Positions 12,979 to 25,170 are shown, numbered from the stretch's first letter. The stretch is 64,000 nt of DNA from Cinnamomum chago (GCA_038049695.1 CP142456.1:17326501-17390500), one strand, 5' to 3'. Numbers and translations are program-made. Notes: generated by a model from the sequence alone, not told the origin.

Positions 12979-13900
12979 CGAAACCCAACTTTGTCAAATT
13001 TACTGTGCTTGAGCTTTTCTTCCATTTTCTTTCAAATTGAGTACTCTACACTCTCGCAATTCCATCTCTTCCTTTTGTGCAACTTACACGCTAACAACTA
13101 TATTGGCAGTTAGAAAGTTTTCACAAGTTTTCACAGAGAAAAGAATCCTCAAGAACTATTTTTTTTTTAGAGAAGAAACTTGGTAATATTATCAAGAGGG
13201 GTTCTAAATGTGTGGTGATGGAGGTGAAAAACATATCATAATCAGATACTAAGCCCATAGTTATTAGAATCCTATGATTCTTATCCCGAATCCCGATTCG
13301 TACTACTTTTAAGGAAAATGATTCGTATTCATGCAATGAATGCTATGAATGAATCTTAGGATTCAGGAGTGAATCCTACGATTCAATACTCGTTTCGTCA
13401 AATCTTATGATTCAAGCAATTCATCTAAGTGGGAATAGCTATAGCCAATGAGGTAATATTAAGAACCTTTTATTTACCTTTTTCCTTTCTTTATTCCTTC
13501 TTTTTTCAGTGCTTTTATTTGTAAAACATTATTTTGTAGTTAATGAAACATCTTAAGGATTTTTTGCGGCTTTAATAAGGTTTTAAAGATGGGTAAAAAA
13601 TATGCATTTAACTAAAGCATTTGACTTTACGTATGGTGCTTGTCTATATGTTCTTCTTTTTTTTAAATCTATTTTGGTTTTCTTCTTCATGAACACTTTC
13701 TTAACTATAAGAGATATCCTATTGTGTAAAATTGATGGCTTCGATTTTATTTTTATTTTTATATTTTGACTTAAAGATAATAAAAATATATATTGATACT
13801 TTAAACTTAGAGGATTTAACCGGAAAAAACACTTAATGTGTACGTGTGACGCGATTAAACACTTTAGATGGTGGTGTATCAATTAGAGCAATTGGGCGGA
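12979..13900. other. Unassigned DNA with GATTC-rich inverted motifs
   Basis: No gene. From 13265 to 13412 several imperfect palindromes of the form gaatcNtaNgattc occur (gaatcctatgattc, gaatcttaggattc, gaatcctacgattc). The remainder is AT-rich. Confidence 0.5.
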
Positions 13901-14100
13901 TTTTTTTTTTTTTTTACCTATTTGGCACATCGTTGGTGCCAACCTTATTTACACTACATAAGGTCGGTGCTGACCCTGTCCATGAATCCTATTAGGGCTC
14001 GAACCCCTGTTTCTTCTCATTCTTTTCTTCTCTCTCCCAGACTACCGCCAAGACCGACCCTGGACAAGTGCTCCTGCGTGGTAGCTACCATTTCCACTTG
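13901..14100 (-). mobile_element. SINE-like unit, minus strand
   Basis: A poly-T run (about 13902-13914) at the left reads as a 3' poly-A on the minus strand. Upstream of it on that strand lies GGGGTTCGAGCCCT (complement of about 13996-14009), a perfect match to the RNA polymerase III B box. The A box and the 5' end are less clear, so the right boundary is approximate. Confidence 0.45.
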
Positions 14101-16622
14101 TACTAGGCTTCAAACATCCTCCTCAACTGCATCTCTTTGATTTCAATTGGTTTTTCCATCATCTATTTTTTCTATCTTGACTGCAGAGGTATCTATCTCC
14201 TGCTCTTTTTTAGTCTTTCTCTATGTTTTTTGTATTTTCCTTCCTTTTGGTTCTCCCGCCATCCCGCATACGATATCGAAGTGCATGGTACATGGGCTTC
14301 AACGTCATTGTGGGATTTATAGATTGTTCATTTGAATGGACTAGGGTTTGTATGATTCCAAATTTGGGGTTTTTTGAGTTGAGAAGGACGATGGTCCCAG
14401 AGTAGTTACCGTCTTTGGCAGTTAGAATGAATTTGTTCTCCTTGCTCATTTTTCTTGTTTTGTGAGATGGATTTAGTTGATTTTGGTCCCAAAGCTTTAA
14501 GACAACAGATTCATTCTGTTTTTTTTGTGTTCAGTTGGATCTGTAATTAAATTAAGATTATGGTTTGATTAGTTTCCTTTTATTTGATTCATCTTTTTGT
14601 CTGTTGCTAAAACCTGCCTCATTGATGCAACCCAAATGCATGAGATCCATATGGAAAACATGTCTTAGTCAAGTGATCCAAAACTAGGCCATTTCGTGTT
14701 CCAAAAATGGTCACTAGTTTCTTTTTGAAACCATATTTGAGTTGAATTACGTCTAAAACTGTTATCAAGGAACCACCATGGGATTAATAATGAAACTCTT
14801 TTTAATCAGACCATTTATCAAAGGAATGGTTCAAATACAAAGATGAAGGTTACAAAATAAAAATGTTAGGGTAATTTAACTAGAATGATATTGGTCTAAT
14901 ACTTTACTAGCAAAGAGAAATCCGTGCCGAGCACTGGTAAGCAACCAATTAAATTTGTAATACAAAAATTGTGAAGAGAGTAAAAATTGGAGATGCACCA
15001 ATTTTTTAGTGCATATTTTTTTATACAATGCAATTAATAAGTAATAATAACAATATTAACAAATGTAGTTGGTTGCAAAAAACCAATAATACATCCTATA
15101 CTTCCTCGCAAAATCAATAATTTACCCTACATGAACTTTAACTATTGTGGTGTTCGACAAAGCTGTTTATCTCTTACTTCAAGTGGGCGTAATCTATCTC
15201 TAATATTGGATTGTTATGAAATGTAAATTTTTTACTATTCACTATTCCATATAAGCATGAAATTTTTAGTGTTCATTATTTCCATCTTGTGAACATTTTT
15301 AATGTATGCTTGCCTTCATTACATTCAATGCTATCATGTATAATTTGGATGTACACAGATGTCTAAAGAGATATAATGCAAGCAATAATGAATTGCCCCG
15401 CAACGAGGCTAGTACCTCAAATGCACAACCAGCCCAACTTTTGTGCAAGCAAAAGCATCACATTTCTGTCGCTATCGAACGTGATTTGGTATATTCTCTT
15501 TCACACAACTACTAATCAATTGAATTTCTTTTCAATGTATGGCTAACGTTATTCAAACTGTAATTTTTCGCATGACTGGTTATGTTTGAGTGCTTTATCC
15601 TAACCTCCCTCTCCTCTCGGTCTTGCCACATGGCTTGCAATGAACCTCCCCCTACATCTGTTGTGCTATATGTGTTCCTGGATATTGATCCTAATGTAAC
15701 TTGTAATTGAAATATGGTTATGTTGTGGATGTTGTCAATTTGTAACTTTAAACTTAGGAGATGTGCAGGCAATTTATGTAAATGTATATGGGATGTTAAT
15801 GGCTGATTGAATGTCAATTGAATGCATGAAATGTTTTTGTTTATATTTATATTCATAAATATTGTATTTGAAGCACATAGGGGCCTTTTGATGTAAATGT
15901 ATTGGTCCCCTTAGGATTTTTTTTCCAGATTTATATAGAGTCATCACCGATGTTGTATCACTTATTTTAGATTGCTATGGTCATTACCTACCCTGACTTA
16001 GAATTTTTTTTCTAGAGAATGCCTGAAAAAAGTTACAACTTTTGGTCAAAAAAGTAGGAAACCTGCGTCAGTGATGACCTTATTTTACATTGCTAAGGTC
16101 ATCACCGACCCTGACTTAGGAAAAATGAATCATGCGAAGATGAAAAATGAATGCCTAGCCACCACCCTAGTAATTAAGATCACAAGTCGAGATCCCATCT
16201 ATATTGGTATTATATTATTTATCCATCAAAACCAAAACAACCCCCCTGTTCTCATATCATTCACACTTCACCTCTTTAATAATTTCAATGGAGCTCATTT
16301 GAATCCATAATGGTTTGCATCCATAATGTTGAAGAGGGACAGTCAAATCATCCCAGCATGATTGTCCAAACAATTCATGACAAAAAACTCTAAGCAAAAG
16401 ATAAGGAAGATCAACTTAAATCATACGCAAATATATACCCAAATAGAAGATGCAAAGAAAGCCTAGTAATGGGTGTGACATCAAACTATATTCCGTTAAA
16501 ATATTCGACCAAAGTTTCTTTTACAATGTTATTATATAGAAATCTTCTTAAATATCAACTACAAATTACTATTGTAAGTTAATCCAAGCCATCTAATTAA
16601 AATTAATGAAGTTCTTATAGAG
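14101..16622. other. Unassigned DNA with a 42-bp direct repeat
   Basis: No gene identified. Two diverged direct copies of about 42 bp lie at 15960-16001 and 16078-16119 (both contain ttattttaNattgcta and ccctgacttag). The frames at 15306-15515 and 15512-15856 show no motif. Confidence 0.5.
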
Positions 16623-16627
16623 AAAAC
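16623..16627. repeat. Target-site duplication AAAAC of solo LTR A, left
   Basis: aaaac directly precedes TGTGACACC and recurs at 27886-27890 directly after the other LTR end. Confidence 0.85.
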
Positions 16628-17303
16628 TGTGACACCCCGACCCACCTTAATTTCAATTAATAGTTAGTTAATTAAGCTTAGTTGCTTAATGGATGTTTTG
16701 ACTGTATTTGGGCTTGTTTAGGTAGATTTAGTTGGGTTTGACCATTGACTAGGTAGATTATGACTTTTTGGAGTGTTTTGGATTTTAGGCGTGTCTTTAG
16801 ATTTTTGGGGGTTTTGGGTGCACTGCAAAAAGCATCTCATGGACTTTAATTCTTGCGTTTGGACCCAGCCCATTTGGACCAAACTTGACCCATTTCTAGC
16901 CCAAATTCAATTAAAAGCCCTTATTCCAAATTTCATTTAACCACCTGGGCTTGCATGCAACCCAGCCAGAAATCTTCCTCTTAAAACCCCATTGTCTCTC
17001 ATCTCTATTCCCTTCATTTCACTTCAGTTGAGAGCTCTTCTCTTCTTTTTCTCCTCTCAATCTCTTGCTACAAGCTTCAAGGCGGAGGGTTGCATGTGTG
17101 AAATCCAGCCACCATTTCACTTTCTTCATCTTCTCTAACCAAGCTATCATCTCCTTCAAGTTATCAGCTCTCTCTTCTTCCAAACTCCACCAAATTTGTC
17201 ACTAAAGGCTTTGCATGTGAGGTTTCTCAAGCACATCTCCATCTCCTTCCTCTCCTACATCATCCTCAAGGTCCCAATCTTGGCTAATTACCTCCATCCT
17301 CTT

Positions 17304-17515
17304 TGACGCAGCGCAGGGGAGAAGGAGTATGGCCAACGGGCTAAACTCCAAGCCAATGGCTTAGGGATCGGGATCCATGGCATCCAAAACGTCTTGGTCT
17401 CACACCACAGACAAATAACCAAGAGAATTTCTTAGGAGAAGAAATTTTATTAATCAATGCATTGTCCGTAAAGAGGAATTACAATCCTTTATATAGACTC
17501 ATACTCTAACCTATT
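17304..17515 (-). repeat. Element D, 3' LTR, first piece
   Basis: Aligns with 25183-25394 at about 93 percent identity by eye; starts tgacgcagcgcagggg where the other copy has tgacgtagcacagggg. Ends at the ctatt duplicated by element E. Confidence 0.85.
17511..17515. repeat. Target-site duplication CTATT of copia E, left
   Basis: ctatt precedes TGTTGTGATC and recurs at 22326-22330 after the other end of E. Confidence 0.93.
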
Positions 17516-17829
17516 TGTTGTGATCTAGGGCCTACGAGAAAAGATCAATCACGCAGAGAAGAACACAAAGATTTACGTTGGTCGGCTTTTGGCCTACATC
17601 CACGGGAAAGACGAGAGAATACACTATGCAATCAGAAGAGGTTGTACATCATAGAGACTCTTAGCCTCTATTTATAATATCAGCCCCAAAACCCTATTAC
17701 ACCCAAACACTACGTCTTAATCACAGTGGACCTATAACAGGCTTACGTCTAATCACAGTACAACTTGGGCAATCCAAGGGCCCGGTTAACCAAGATTAAT
17801 TTACTTCTATTGAGCCATACAAATTAACA
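17516..17829 (-). repeat. Copia E 3' LTR
   Basis: 314 bp, pairs with 22012-22325. Contains ttatataat/tttataatat-type TATA sequence and the segment cggcttttggcctac common to plant copia R regions. Confidence 0.93.
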
Positions 17830-17845
17830 AATCTCCACATTGGCG
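17830..17845 (-). other. Copia E polypurine tract
   Basis: The minus strand reads GCCAATGTGGAGATT directly before the 3' LTR, the standard plus-strand primer of Tork-type copia elements. F has CCAAGGTGGAGATT at the same place. Confidence 0.85.
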
Positions 17846-17909
17846 AACATTGAAGCTGGTCCTCATGCACAAAACACGTCTCACCATCCTCACCTGCCAC
17901 TTAGGGCAC

Positions 17910-18180
17910 TCAAGTACTAAGCACACCGATCAAGTCCAAGCAATGCTTGAACTTGAATTTAACGCATTCCTTCATGAATGCACCAAATCGCTTGTACCAC
18001 TGTCCAGAAGCTTGCTTTGACCAGTACAATGATTTCTTCAAACTGCATATATGATCAGGAACCTTAAACTGTACTCTACCTGCACTGGAAGCTCCTTCCT
18101 TTTCCTCGTAGAATCGCTTGCATACGATGGGTTGATTTTCCTCATCAAGAGACTCCATCTCTTCAGTCATAGTTGTTGCC
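17910..18180 (-). pseudogene. Copia E reverse-transcriptase remnant
   Basis: About 86 residues that join two distant parts of RT. MESLDEENQPIVCKRFYEEKEG corresponds to the start of the RT domain (ESLxxNxxW...CKWVYKxKxG). It passes directly into KKSLYWSKQASGQWYKRFGAFM, which belongs near the end of the palm (KSLYGLKQAPRQWYKRFDxFM). The fingers, the YVDD catalytic block and RNase H are absent. F carries the same join in the same frame, so the deletion is older than either insertion. The protein cannot polymerise DNA. Confidence 0.88.
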
Positions 18181-18218
18181 TATTGACTATTTTTCAGCCC
18201 TTCCATTAATTCAAGAGA

Positions 18219-19640
18219 CTAAGTCGTCAATGCGTATGCAACCATATCATCGCGGCCACTGTCTAATGTCGACGCGTACGTCGTCATATCCTCGAAACCG
18301 TATCTAACCGGCGGTTTCCTTTCTCTCTGCGATCTACCCGTCTGCGACATCTGAGGCTCTGTCCGCTGCATCTGCTGCACAATCTGACTATCCCTTATTT
18401 CCCAAGAGGAGCCAGATGCACTCTCCTTCCTCACTACGATGTCGAACTCCACCTGAACGATGTCACTGCTGCTATCTACTTTTGTCTCATCCACCTGCTT
18501 TCTCCATTCTAGTAAAGCATCCTCATGAAATGTAACATCCCTGCTGATGATAAATCGGGGTGAATCTTGATTAGTACACCACAACCTGTATCCTTTCACC
18601 CCAGAAGCATATCCCACCAAGATGCACTTCATAACCATTAGTTCTAACTTATCGGTTTTGACACGAGCATAAGCCGAACAACCGAAGATACTCAAGTTAG
18701 AATAATCAGCTGGATTACCTAACCAAATTTCTTCTTGCGTTTTGCAACCTATCTTTGTGTGTGGAGACCTAACTATCAAGTAGCTTACAACATTTATTGC
18801 CTCAGCCCAAAAGTCCTTGGACAATCCTGCAGTTAACAACATACAACGAGCTCTTTCCAAGATCGTTCTGTTCATCCTTTTTGCAACTCCATTCTGCTGT
18901 GGAGTTTTTGTAGTGGTGTAGTGCCAAACTATGCCATGATCTTTGCAATAGTTCTCAAACTCTATTGTTCTGTACTCCTTGCCATTACCTATCCTCAACT
19001 TCTTCACCTTCCTACCAATCTGTTTCTCAACCATTTCCTTCCATCGCTTGAATTTAACAAAGGTCTGATCCTTCGTCTTCAGAGTATAAACCCAGACTTT
19101 TCTTGAATAATCATCAATAAAAGTCAGCATAAACCGAGACCCTCCCTTGGAGTAAACCTTAGAAGGCCCCCATACATCTGAATGAACATAATCAAGGATA
19201 CCTTTCGTGCGATGAATACTTGTCTTGAAACTGACCTTTCGATGCTTTCCAAAGATGCATCTTTCACAGAAATCCAACTCGTCTATCTTTGTGCCACATA
19301 ACAAATTCCGATTGCTCAGTATTGTCAATCCCTTCTCACTCATGTGAACCAGGCGCAAATGCCATAAGCGTGTTAAGACAGATTCATGGTCATCTGAGAA
19401 AGACATTGCAGCTCCACCTGTAACAGTATTTCCAGACAAAACATATAAGTTTCCAACTCTATTGCCTCTCATAAGAATCAGAGCACCCTTCACAACCCTC
19501 ATAACTCCACCTTCAGCTGAGAACTTACAACCATCGGAGTCCAAGGCACCAAGAAAAATAAGATTCTTTTTCAAATCAGGAACATGCTGAACTTCTGCCA
19601 ACGTTCTGACGATTCCATCATGCATCTTGATTTTCACTTT
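18219..19640 (-). pseudogene. Copia E protease end, GAG-pre-integrase and integrase
   Basis: An open frame of 472 codons. In order: a post-protease stretch (DGCKFSAEGG), the zinc-binding HHCC region (LWHLRLVH ... CERC), the first catalytic Asp (VHSDVWGP), the RNase H-like fold, a C-terminal piece (FGCSAYARVK, CILVGYASGVKGYRLW, SRDVTFHED) and a variable tail. The second catalytic Asp, normally in TDNGGEY, is Gly (IGNGKEY). The catalytic Glu, normally in NGVAERMNRT, is Lys (NGVAKRMNRT). The frame is otherwise intact, but strand transfer activity is not expected. Upstream a TAG (about 19657) interrupts the join with gag-protease. Confidence 0.92.
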
Positions 19641-19655
19641 TCCAATTCCAACCGT

Positions 19656-20600
19656 CTAACATGCAACATTATTGCCCATCAAGACACTACGACGGTCGAT
19701 TTCTCTATAAGTGGTAAACCAATCCCTATTGGGACACATGTGGTAGGAACAAACCGAATCAAGAATCCATTCATCCTGAAGACAAATTCCATTTTCAATC
19801 ACAAAAAGTGCATTATGGAAAACATAATCTGATCTTTCATCTGCAACACTGACTGAATTATTAGATGACGAATCTTCTATTATTTCTTTCCCTTTCCTCT
19901 GCCTTTCGGGACAGTTTTTTTTTCTGATGTGCCATTTCTTATGGCAATAATAACATTCAATGTTTTTCTTGTTAGATCTATGTCTGCCCTTACTACTGTA
20001 GTCTTTTATTCTTCCTCGTACTACCAAACCCTCACCCGAACCATCATTGTCAACCACAACCTTTTTCTTTAACTCCTTAGAGTTCAAGGCTGCCTCTACA
20101 TCCTCTTTGGACAAAGTATTCTCTACAATACATCATGGAATCAATAAAATGCTCATATGAGGGTGGTAATGAGCACAACAACATAATAGCTTGGTCCTCA
20201 TCATCAATTTCAACATTGATATTTTCCAGATCCATGATAGCTTTTGTGAAAAAATCAAGGTGAGTTGAAATAGACGTACCTTCCTGCATTTGTAAGGTGA
20301 ACAACCGCTTCTTAAAATACAAGCGATTCGTGAGAGACTTCGTGATGTATAAGTTTTCCAACTTCTGCCATATGCCAGCAGCAGTTTTTTTTTCTGAGCA
20401 ACCTTTCGCAGTACACCATTGCTCAGAAGCAGCAGAATCTGACCGAATGCCTTCTCCAACAACTCATCATTCTCATCATCTGAAAATTTCTCAGACAAAC
20501 CATTATTTCCCTTCAAAGCTTTATGTAACCCATTCCGAACCAGCAAAGCATGCATCTTCAGACGCCAAAGACAAAAGTCGTTGTTTCCATTGAATTTTTC
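19656..20600 (-). pseudogene. Copia E gag and protease, frameshifted
   Basis: Gag (UBN2 type) starts near NDFCLWRLKMHALLVRNGL and continues, after a frameshift at an A-run near 20385, as [35 protein letters not shown] second break near 20110 leads to the zinc knuckle [15 protein letters not shown], whose spacing is CX2CX4HX5C instead of CX2CX4HX4C; the extra Lys comes from a longer A-run. The protease motif is [12 protein letters not shown]: the Gly of the usual DSG is Val. The capsid-like protein would pack the RNA and the protease would process Gag-Pol, but neither is intact here. Confidence 0.88.
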
Positions 20601-20636
20601 AATTTCAAATTTCGTAGCCCTTCCATAAATCTTTTA

Positions 20637-20923
20637 GGGCGTGTTTCGCACTTAACTAAGTTAAAGTGAAGTGAAGTGAATCCAGACAAGAATTGACAAG
20701 GGTCATATCAAAAGTACACAATTTCAACATTCCCTCCATCTTTTAAAAATAAAGTCAAAAAAGCAACCTCCTTTGTCCACTAAAAGATAAAAAAACTCCA
20801 CTTTTCTATACAAAAAGTCAAAGATTCTATGCCAAACAACTAAAAAAAAACATCATAATAACACCTTATATTTTATTCTTTTTTGATTTGATGCTTCACC
20901 TCACCATACATCCAAACAGGCCC
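20637..20923. mobile_element. Tourist-like MITE in copia E
   Basis: A 287-bp AT-rich insertion flanked by TTA (20634-20636 and 20924-20926). Its ends are GGGCGTGTTTCGC and, inverted, GGGCCTGTTTGG, the PIF/Harbinger-type terminus. Its inverted sequence aligns with the MITE at 36994-37254 (gtttggNatNgaatctttNacttttgtatag; tttttttatcttttagtgg). It lies in the leader just upstream of gag. Confidence 0.85.
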
Positions 20924-20929
20924 TTATAG

Positions 20930-22000
20930 TACTTGTGTAGATCTGGTCACCACGAGCACACCGGAAGAAAATGATCTGAAATCCAACTCTAGATGGCTAA
21001 AATATCACAGAAAAAGGTTTATGCACTCCAATCAGTCAATCTCCTTCATTGATTGTTGAACAACCAATCTTCTTCCACAATAGCGTAGATCCGCTCGCAA
21101 CGAGTCCATAGGTTCAAACGGTTCTCCGATCAGACCCCGAATCGACAAGATATCGCGAAAACAAACTTCAGCCATTGGTTTGGTCAAAACTGCCTTTGAC
21201 CGTACGGATCTACTGACGTCAGCGCTTAGGTCGGCACCTTTCTGCCTCTACTTTGCTTCTGGGCTTCATAAATGGGTCAAGTCAACCTGAACCTTGGCCT
21301 GGCCTGGAACTAACCTTTCTTCCTCTTCTCCCTTCTACAACAGGAACCCAAAAGACCAAGGGCTTCCCCTCTTCCAGTCTTCTTCTTCTTCCATGGCAAC
21401 AGCGCAGGTAGCAGTGACGTCCGACCGTTTCCTCTGGTGAACGCCCTCTTCTCCGGCAACCGGAAGAACAGCACGATGGCGGCTGCAATCTGCAAACAGA
21501 GAACTTTGTTGTCCCTCTTCTTCTTCCGTTTATGGGTTCTACAACAAGAACAGAGAGGCAGCAGCACCATCGGCATTGAGAGAGTAAGCTAGAACCCAAG
21601 CGCAAGTCTCCTCTCCTTTCTCTGACGAGGCTCTGTTTCATAACCCACTCCCTTCTGCAAGTCTTCTTCGATCTGATCAGAGAGAGCCCTTCTCCAATTC
21701 TGGTCAACAAGAATAAACCAGATTCCTCTCGCTTCTTCTTCCCAAGCCTGGACTCGACTCCTCCCTACTGCACCGAACTCAGAGTTTGTCCTTCAAATCC
21801 GGCGACGATCGGTGATCAAATCTGATGCTGCAAATCGTTCCAGAACCAGGCTACGATCTATTCTCTTCTCTTTTCACGCCCTCTGCACGATCTAGAAAAC
21901 ACTATCTCAATCTTGAGATCTAATCTATCGATCACGCAGCCACAACTCTAGCCCTCTGAGATCCGATCCATCGAATCTCCTCCGATCCCACGCAACTCTC
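20930..22000 (-). other. Copia E untranslated leader
   Basis: Between primer-binding site and gag. It has no conserved ORF; the frames at 21282-21710 are low-complexity. It contains cgagtccataggttcaaac and the region around ctgacgtcagcg, which are also found on both sides of the Pack-MULE at 37.6-39.8 kb, showing that another copia copy lies there. Confidence 0.75.
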
Positions 22001-22011
22001 TGATACCAATT
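21994..22011 (-). other. Copia E primer-binding site
   Basis: Directly after the 5' LTR end (ACAACA) the minus strand reads AATTGGTATCAGAG, complementary to the 3' end of plant initiator tRNA-Met. Confidence 0.9.
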
Positions 22012-22325
22012 TGTTGTGATCTAGGGCCTACAAAAAGAGATCGATCATGCAGAAAAGAACACAGAAATTTACGTAGTTCGGCTTTTGGCCTACGTCCACG
22101 GGGAAGACGAGAGAATTCACTATGCAATCAGAAGAGGTTGTACATCATAGAGACGCTTAGCCTCTATTTATAGTACCAGCCACAAAACCCTATTACACCA
22201 AAACACTACTACTTAATCACAATAGACCTATAACAGGCTTACTTCTAATCACAGTACAACTTGGGCAATCCAGGGGCCCGGTTAACCAAGATTAATTAAC
22301 TTCTATTGAGCCGTACAAATTAACA
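22012..22325 (-). repeat. Copia E 5' LTR
   Basis: 314 bp, same length as the 3' LTR, 26 mismatches by eye. Followed by the ctatt duplication at 22326-22330. Confidence 0.93.
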
Positions 22326-22330
22326 CTATT

Positions 22331-22488
22331 CTTGGAAACAACTCTAATTAAAATAAGCACTAAATCAAATAAGAGAAACTTTCTAATTAATCTCCCAATT
22401 ATTTTCAAAATCCAGCTAATACTAAAATTAAGACTCTTGCATGATTTGAAGATCTTTTTATGGGCTTGGGCCCAATGGTCTGCCAGAT
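22331..22488 (-). repeat. Element D, 3' LTR, second piece
   Basis: Continues 17515 without loss after removal of E and one ctatt. Aligns with 25400-25552 with about seven mismatches. Adjoins the (CCT)n polypurine tract of D. Confidence 0.85.
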
Positions 22489-22959
22489 CCTCAGTCCCCC
22501 CTCCTCCTCCTCCTCCTCCTCCTCTTGGAGGGAACTCGTCCTCGAGTTCAGTAGATGACCGCCTGGGTCGAAGATCAAACGCACAAACTTTCGATTCTCT
22601 TGTAGATCCTCATATGGTGTGTAAGCTTCACTTAAGCGTTTACTCTAGGAAAATTTTAGATATTGCCTCTTTTGATGGCGGGACTTTGCATGGACTCGTG
22701 CTCGAACAAATTGATACGTCGATTTTTGAATTTGTACCATCTACTCACAATCTTCTGATATCAACAATCGATTCTTGAAGATGAAATCAATTGGGGAACC
22801 TTAATGATCTGCTCTTCCTTTTCAACCTTTGAAACAATAGCCTGTTCTTTTGATGATTTAATTAGCTCTTCAGGAATTGGACATGATGAAATCCACCAAT
22901 TGATCAGGCTCCTGGTTGACTACATTCAATTCTTCAAAGTCTGCCTTTTCTTCCTTCGT

Positions 22960-23660
22960 TGCTTATACTTCTTGATCATCAATTTCTTTGTCTTCCAATG
23001 TAGCTAAAATAGGATCCGGTGGAGGAGTTTTGTCAATCACAACATCTGAATTTGTTGGGAAATCATTTGTTTCTTCCTTTTGTTCTTCAACATCAGCTTT
23101 GATAATCTCCGTGACTAGTTCCACCATAGGGACTTTGGTGGTTTGCAGAGACTTTTCTTTTTGCATCTTAGCTTTTTGGAGGCGATAGCGTTTGATCGAG
23201 TGTTCGACACAGATCGCTTCCCAAAATGCCTCGTGCTTATATTTGCATTCTTTCTTCATATTTTTCAATATGCTCGGACGCAAACCTTTGAGAAACTTAT
23301 GGAAATCAAGTGTCTTGCCCAAGTCACATAAATAGTGTAGCCTTTCAATTTCATTGGCATATTGTTCGACGGCCAACTTTTCCTTGTGTCAAACTAAGAT
23401 ACTGTGCAAAATGGCCAATGGGCTTCAAATTGGCTTCCACTGGTGGGGAGAATGGATCTCTTCCATGTACATACTTGTCCTCTAATAGTAATTTCATTTC
23501 ATTCCATGTCGGTGGATATTGACACAACCGGCATTTTGCTTCTTTCCACCACCTTTGTGCATCTCCTAGAAGCTTTCTTTTGGCATAATCTTTACATGAA
23601 TGACCTTTTAATTGACACCATGTAAAATACACTTCAAGTACTTTAATCCAATTCAAGAAG
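22960..23660 (-). pseudogene. Element D gag (Ty3/gypsy type), frameshifted
   Basis: The first frame (complement of 23351-23656) has the retrotransposon gag signature KVLEVYFTWCQLKGH, YAKRKLLGDAQRWW and YPPTWNEMK..LEDKYV. The second (22963-23376) continues with AVEQYANEIERLHYLC and FLKGLRPSI, then runs into an acidic, low-complexity tail ending before the polypurine tract. The two overlap in different frames near 23360, so one frameshift breaks the gene. There is no zinc knuckle and no pol. In a functional copy this would be the nucleocapsid-like shell protein in which element RNA is reverse-transcribed by a helper. Confidence 0.82.
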
Positions 23661-23669
23661 ACATATGGA

Positions 23670-25170
23670 TCTCTATTTCCTTAAAAAAGAAATGGAACTT
23701 CTAGAGTTTCTCTATAAACCTTGTTTGAGATTTTACCTGGATGATCAATGACCAATGAGTTGCAACATGGGCTACTGCTTATAAGAGCTGGATGAAGTGG
23801 TTGAATCAGTAAAGACACCCAAATGGAACGGGTTGAGCTGACTGGTGGCTTGGCGCCCTTTTTTATTCTCGGGTTAGGGCCCAACCCGAACTTAGGCTCA
23901 AGTGTTAGGCTTGCTTGGTGTCACGTGAAGTGGGCACGTGTGTCAGTGGTCGCAGGCTCGATGCAATGAAGTGAAGAAATGGGCTTTGGTCCCTTCTCGC
24001 TGCTGTTGTTCGACGAGGTCGAGAGGAAAGGGAGTAGCAAAGCGAAAGCGATGGTCATTGTGGCAGCCTGGATGCTGCCCGCTGGAGACAACGAATCTGC
24101 CGACTACTAGTCTTGAAGGAAAGAGAGGATGATGATGGGTGGGGACGAGGGCGATGTTGCAGGCAATGGATGTGGGCAGTGTGTCCAGACGACGACGACG
24201 ATGTCCGATTGGGGTTGGATATTTTCTGCGTCCGATTGGGGTTGGATATTTTCTAGGACTCCATCAAAGAGAAGGTGGCCAGGTATGCTTATGTCCTCTG
24301 TTCTCTTTCTCCTCTTCTCTATTCTTTTCTTCTTCTGTTTTAATCTCTGGGTATGGGCGATTGGAACAGTGGGCTTGATTTAGCTTAAGATGGAGTGATG
24401 GGGTTGCTGGGTTAAGGATTTGGGAATTTGGGGATTTGGGGTTTTCGTGGATTGGGGGTGAATAGGGGTTTGTGGATTGGGGAAATTTCGGGAGCTTTGG
24501 GTTTGGATTTAGGGGAAGGTTACGAAAATTGGGTTTTGGTGGAGGTTTGGGGTTCTAGATGGCTGTTAGTGGTTGTGCGAGGCAGGGATGTTGGGATTTT
24601 AGGGTTTTGGGCTCAAAAGTGGATGGGAGGGTTTCGGCAGGATGGATGATGATTGTGGCATGCTGGTGGATGGAGTTAGGTGCTAGGGTTTGGACGCAAG
24701 GTTTGGATTTTGGGAAATTTGGGAATTGGGTTGGAGTGGGAAAAGGGATTTCGTGTTCTGGATGTTTTTTTTTTTTTTTTAATCTGGGATGGGATTAGAG
24801 GGTTGACAGTAGGTGTGGGGGTACAATTTGGCTCGGGTGTGGCTGTGCGAATGGCTTCGGTGATGAATTCTGTGGACGGAATGGTTGAAGGTGGGTTTTT
24901 TGGGTTTCGGCTTAGGTGGGAAGGTGGGGTTCTGTAATGGTTTGATGGTGATGGTGGAATCTGGTTTCGGCAGAGCTTGGATATATATTTTTTTTAATTG
25001 AATTGGAGAAGTGATGGAAGAGGATGAGGGATTGGGGATGTGATGGAAGACGATGATGATGATAATAATGGATGATGATGATGACTGGTGGGGATGATAA
25101 TGGATGGATAGAAAATAGAAAGATGGGATACAGGCTTGCTAGGATCGGCGATCTGAGATGGATCTTTTCT
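23670..25170 (-). other. Element D leader, low-complexity
   Basis: About 1.5 kb between primer site and gag, plus-strand G/T-rich (gggtttggg-type runs) and with GAT repeats near 25050-25100. Plus-strand frames here (24129-24937) are antisense, Gly/Trp-rich and motif-free. A 24-bp unit around gattggggttggatattttct is tandemly repeated at about 24210-24255. Confidence 0.6.

Larger units (their letters stand above)
17516..22325 (-). mobile_element. Non-autonomous Ty1/copia (Tork-like) element E
   Basis: A complete 4810-bp insertion in element D with two 314-bp LTRs (TGTTAATTTG...CACAACA on the minus strand), a perfect 5-bp duplication, a primer-binding site, a polypurine tract and gag-protease-integrase remnants in the copia order (integrase before RT). 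The Tork assignment rests on GAG-pre-integrase and integrase motifs (LWHLRLVHMSEKGL, VHSDVWGP, DFWAEAINV). Most of RT and all of RNase H are missing, and the integrase lacks two catalytic residues (see its entry). The LTRs differ at 26 of 314 sites by eye. A rearranged relative, F, lies at 45571-51631. Confidence 0.93.

Noticed and set aside
13868-14449. Cluster of short ORFs on both strands
   Set aside because: They overlap each other and the SINE-like unit, and show no motif or splice structure.
21282-21710. 142-codon Arg-rich minus-strand ORF
   Set aside because: It lies in the copia E leader, is not conserved as a frame in leader J, and is compositionally biased.
22332-22778. ORF with a poly-proline run
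   Set aside because: The prolines come from the (CCT)n polypurine tract read on the wrong strand; the frame crosses an LTR boundary.
24129-24937. Series of overlapping plus-strand Gly/Trp-rich ORFs
   Set aside because: They lie antisense in the G/T-rich leader of element D, overlap in different frames and carry no motif.
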